64,000 nt of DNA from Xiphophorus maculatus (lineage: Eukaryota; Chordata; Actinopteri; Cyprinodontiformes; Poeciliidae). The notes under the pieces are model-generated. The model searched no databases and had not been told where the DNA came from. It worked only from the letters and a program-made list of their open reading frames with translations. Position 1 is the stretch's first letter; the number at the start of each line of letters is the position of its first letter. The stretch is taken from assembly GCF_002775205.1 (NCBI RefSeq), contig NC_036450.1, positions 25,012,288-25,076,287 of the forward strand, given 5' to 3'. The position numbers were made by a program, and so were the translations under genes. Shown here one piece after another: positions 62,098 through 64,000 of the stretch.

Positions 62098-64000
62098 TAA
62101 GAGAAATCACCAACAAACCAGGTTAACCCACTGGGAGTTAGCAGCATTAGCATGCTAGCAATTCCTTTCACCATAAACGAGCTAACTTTAGCTACACCTG
62201 CATAAAGTACGGTAATTTCGATAACAGTAGGTAGGTTGTTGCTGGCTTTGTTTAGAGCAAGTAGTTAGTAGAAGACTGCGTAAAAATAGGCGTTTAATAG
62301 TGCTGTGAAGTGTGTCAGGTAGATGCTAAAGTTGTCTACTGCTTCTACATTTGACAGTTTTGTTAGCATGCTTGGTGTGTTTTTTTAAAGGGAACCCCGA
62401 AGTTTGGATAGAAGCTAACCAACAAGCGGACCTGTTAGCTTTTATCAGCCTTAAAAACCGAGAAACGGCAACACCAGTTACATTTTCCGTCATGGATGTT
62501 GAGACGAGTTTGGTGACCCGTGATATTCTGCGCTGTGGCTCGCCTTTTAAACCTGTAACGTATTCTGTATTCTGTGGCAACTTCATACATCAGCAACCAC
62601 AAACGACAAAACGAAAACCGGAGAAATTCCACAGGATAACATTTTGGAAAATACAACAAGAAACGCGTCTTAGACAGTTTATGTGTTTCATTTTATGACG
62701 GCAACATTTATATGATCAATTTTGAACTTTTACTTTATTTAACTTTAATTTTTAAATAGACTCGCCTTGTTCGACTTTCCTTTTTAACACCGTCTTCCTT
62801 CCAAAGAGATAAAAAAAACTGATTAATATAACAAAAACACAGTTATAGAGTTATTTCAATATAAAAGTAAAGCTTACAAGAATAGAGAAATATAAGTCAG
62901 ACAATCTTTTTGAAGTACACATAGTATTCTAAATACATATCACCAGAAAATAGACCTTTAAAAATGTGATTTGACTAACAATAAAGTGTGTAGACAAAAT
63001 GAACCTTATATTTTATAATGGTATGCAAACATAAGTCCCCCTTAAGTCAAGTCAACCATCTTCCAGGGTTTGATCACTATTAGAATAGATGCCCATCATC
63101 TGACTTGTGTCCATCTCTGTAGCACCACGCAGCTGCTGAGTTTTCCAAGAACTAAAGCATGTAGCGTGACTTGGAGGTCCAAACAAAGTCAGAGACGTAT
63201 ACAGAGTGAGCAGAAGCAGAGACAGGACAGTCTGTTGTTCACCACATCACACAGGGTGCCATTCAGCTGCACATACAGGCCTGCTGACAGAGAATCAGCA
63301 ACCCAGAAGCTCAGAAAACCCAACTGCATTTTAATAAACATGAAATAACATAAATTACATTTTTAGAAAAAAAACCCAATCATTTTACAAAATACAAAAC
63401 CATAAATATAGCAAGAAATCTGAGAAATGTGTTTTCAAACCTTGTGTTCTGTTAGCTGATTCAAATTTATAGTCTTTTTGTTTTTAAAGATTAAAATAAT
63501 TGTTTGTTTTTACATTGTTGAGTAAAATGTGATGACTGTTTATCCCTATATAAAGACCCGATTAATAATAAAAATGACTTACTTTTTCTGGTAAATATTA
63601 ACCTGCCCTAGTAACTAGTGACTGTGTGACTCAGCAGGGAACAGAAACTTAGGTGGAATAATTAGGTGTTGCTGTGGTTTTATTGGTGCTATATTTTGTA
63701 GCTGTCATAACAAATCTAAAAAAAAAAAAGTGTTTAATTTGAAATCTAAATTCTAACCTTATTTCCAATGAAAGCATATAACTTTTTTAAAAAACTACTT
63801 GAACACTGTTTTTTAATGTTTTGTTTTGTATTAACTTCCTCAGGTTGTGATTTGTCAGATTGCAGCTGCCAAGCTTTGCTATTTTTAGAACATATTTTAG
63901 GTCATTTTGTTTTTCTGACTCATTATTTTTAGCTACACCAAAAATATATCCTCAGAATTGAACCGGTTTGAGTCTTTCCTGATATTGTGCTCATTTATTT
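62098..64000. other. Right flank, no identified gene
   Basis: A 115-codon plus-strand open frame at 62,351-62,698 follows an acceptor-like TTTTTTTAAAG but shows no known domain. At 63,070-63,350 an open stretch ends near an AATAAA. Neither can be assigned. The rest is AT-rich, perhaps the first intron of the gene proposed at 61.8 kb. Confidence 0.4.

Noticed and set aside
62351-62698. 115-codon plus-strand ORF near the right edge
   Set aside because: No domain or recognisable motif; it could be an exon of the gene proposed at 61.8 kb, but the evidence is too weak for a CDS call.

Overview
The window is vertebrate nuclear DNA, most probably from a teleost fish. Genes are split into many short GT-AG exons in AT-rich introns. 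CpG-rich sequence sits at the gene starts. The repeats are of fish type: piggyBac, Tc1/mariner and hAT-like elements, an L2-like LINE, a tRNA-derived SINE, palindromic MITEs and long microsatellites. The species cannot be told from this sequence alone.

Layout. (1) 1-1422: the right-hand part of a decayed piggyBac transposon, followed by repeats and gene-free DNA to about 4.8 kb. (2) 4.9-38.65 kb, plus strand: rasgrf2, a dual Rac/Ras exchange factor. I reconstructed 28 coding exons whose phases all agree (1309 codons plus stop with a 31-codon cassette exon, 1278 without). The order is PH, coiled coil, IQ, DH, PH, REM, Ser/Pro-rich linker, CDC25-type RasGEF. (3) 41.2-49.9 kb, plus strand: ckmt2, mitochondrial creatine kinase, 9 coding exons, 417 aa, with a probable non-coding first exon and a MEF2-type site in its first intron. 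rasgrf2 next to ckmt2 matches the order on human chromosome 5q14. (4) 51.0-56.6 kb, minus strand: a ube2l3-type E2 ubiquitin-conjugating enzyme, 4 coding exons, 154 aa, tail-to-tail with ckmt2. (5) 57,828-61,382: a 3555-bp DNA transposon with matching terminal inverted repeats, a perfect 6-bp target-site duplication, and a broken integrase-like (rve-fold) transposase on the minus strand. It is best placed near the IS3EU group. (6) 61.8-62.1 kb: a candidate promoter and non-coding first exon of a plus-strand gene lying mostly outside the window.

The three host genes are ordinary, intact-looking vertebrate genes. They are not an operon and need not act together. The items most worth a second look are the IS3EU-like element with its A-tract inverted repeats, the in-frame 31-codon exon inside the REM region of rasgrf2, two GC-AG introns among about 38, the piggyBac copy that lost its catalytic core but kept both ends of its protein in one frame, and unusual substitutions in ube2l3 and ckmt2. 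I found no CRISPR array, rRNA or tRNA gene, and no clear case of a wholly new biological system.
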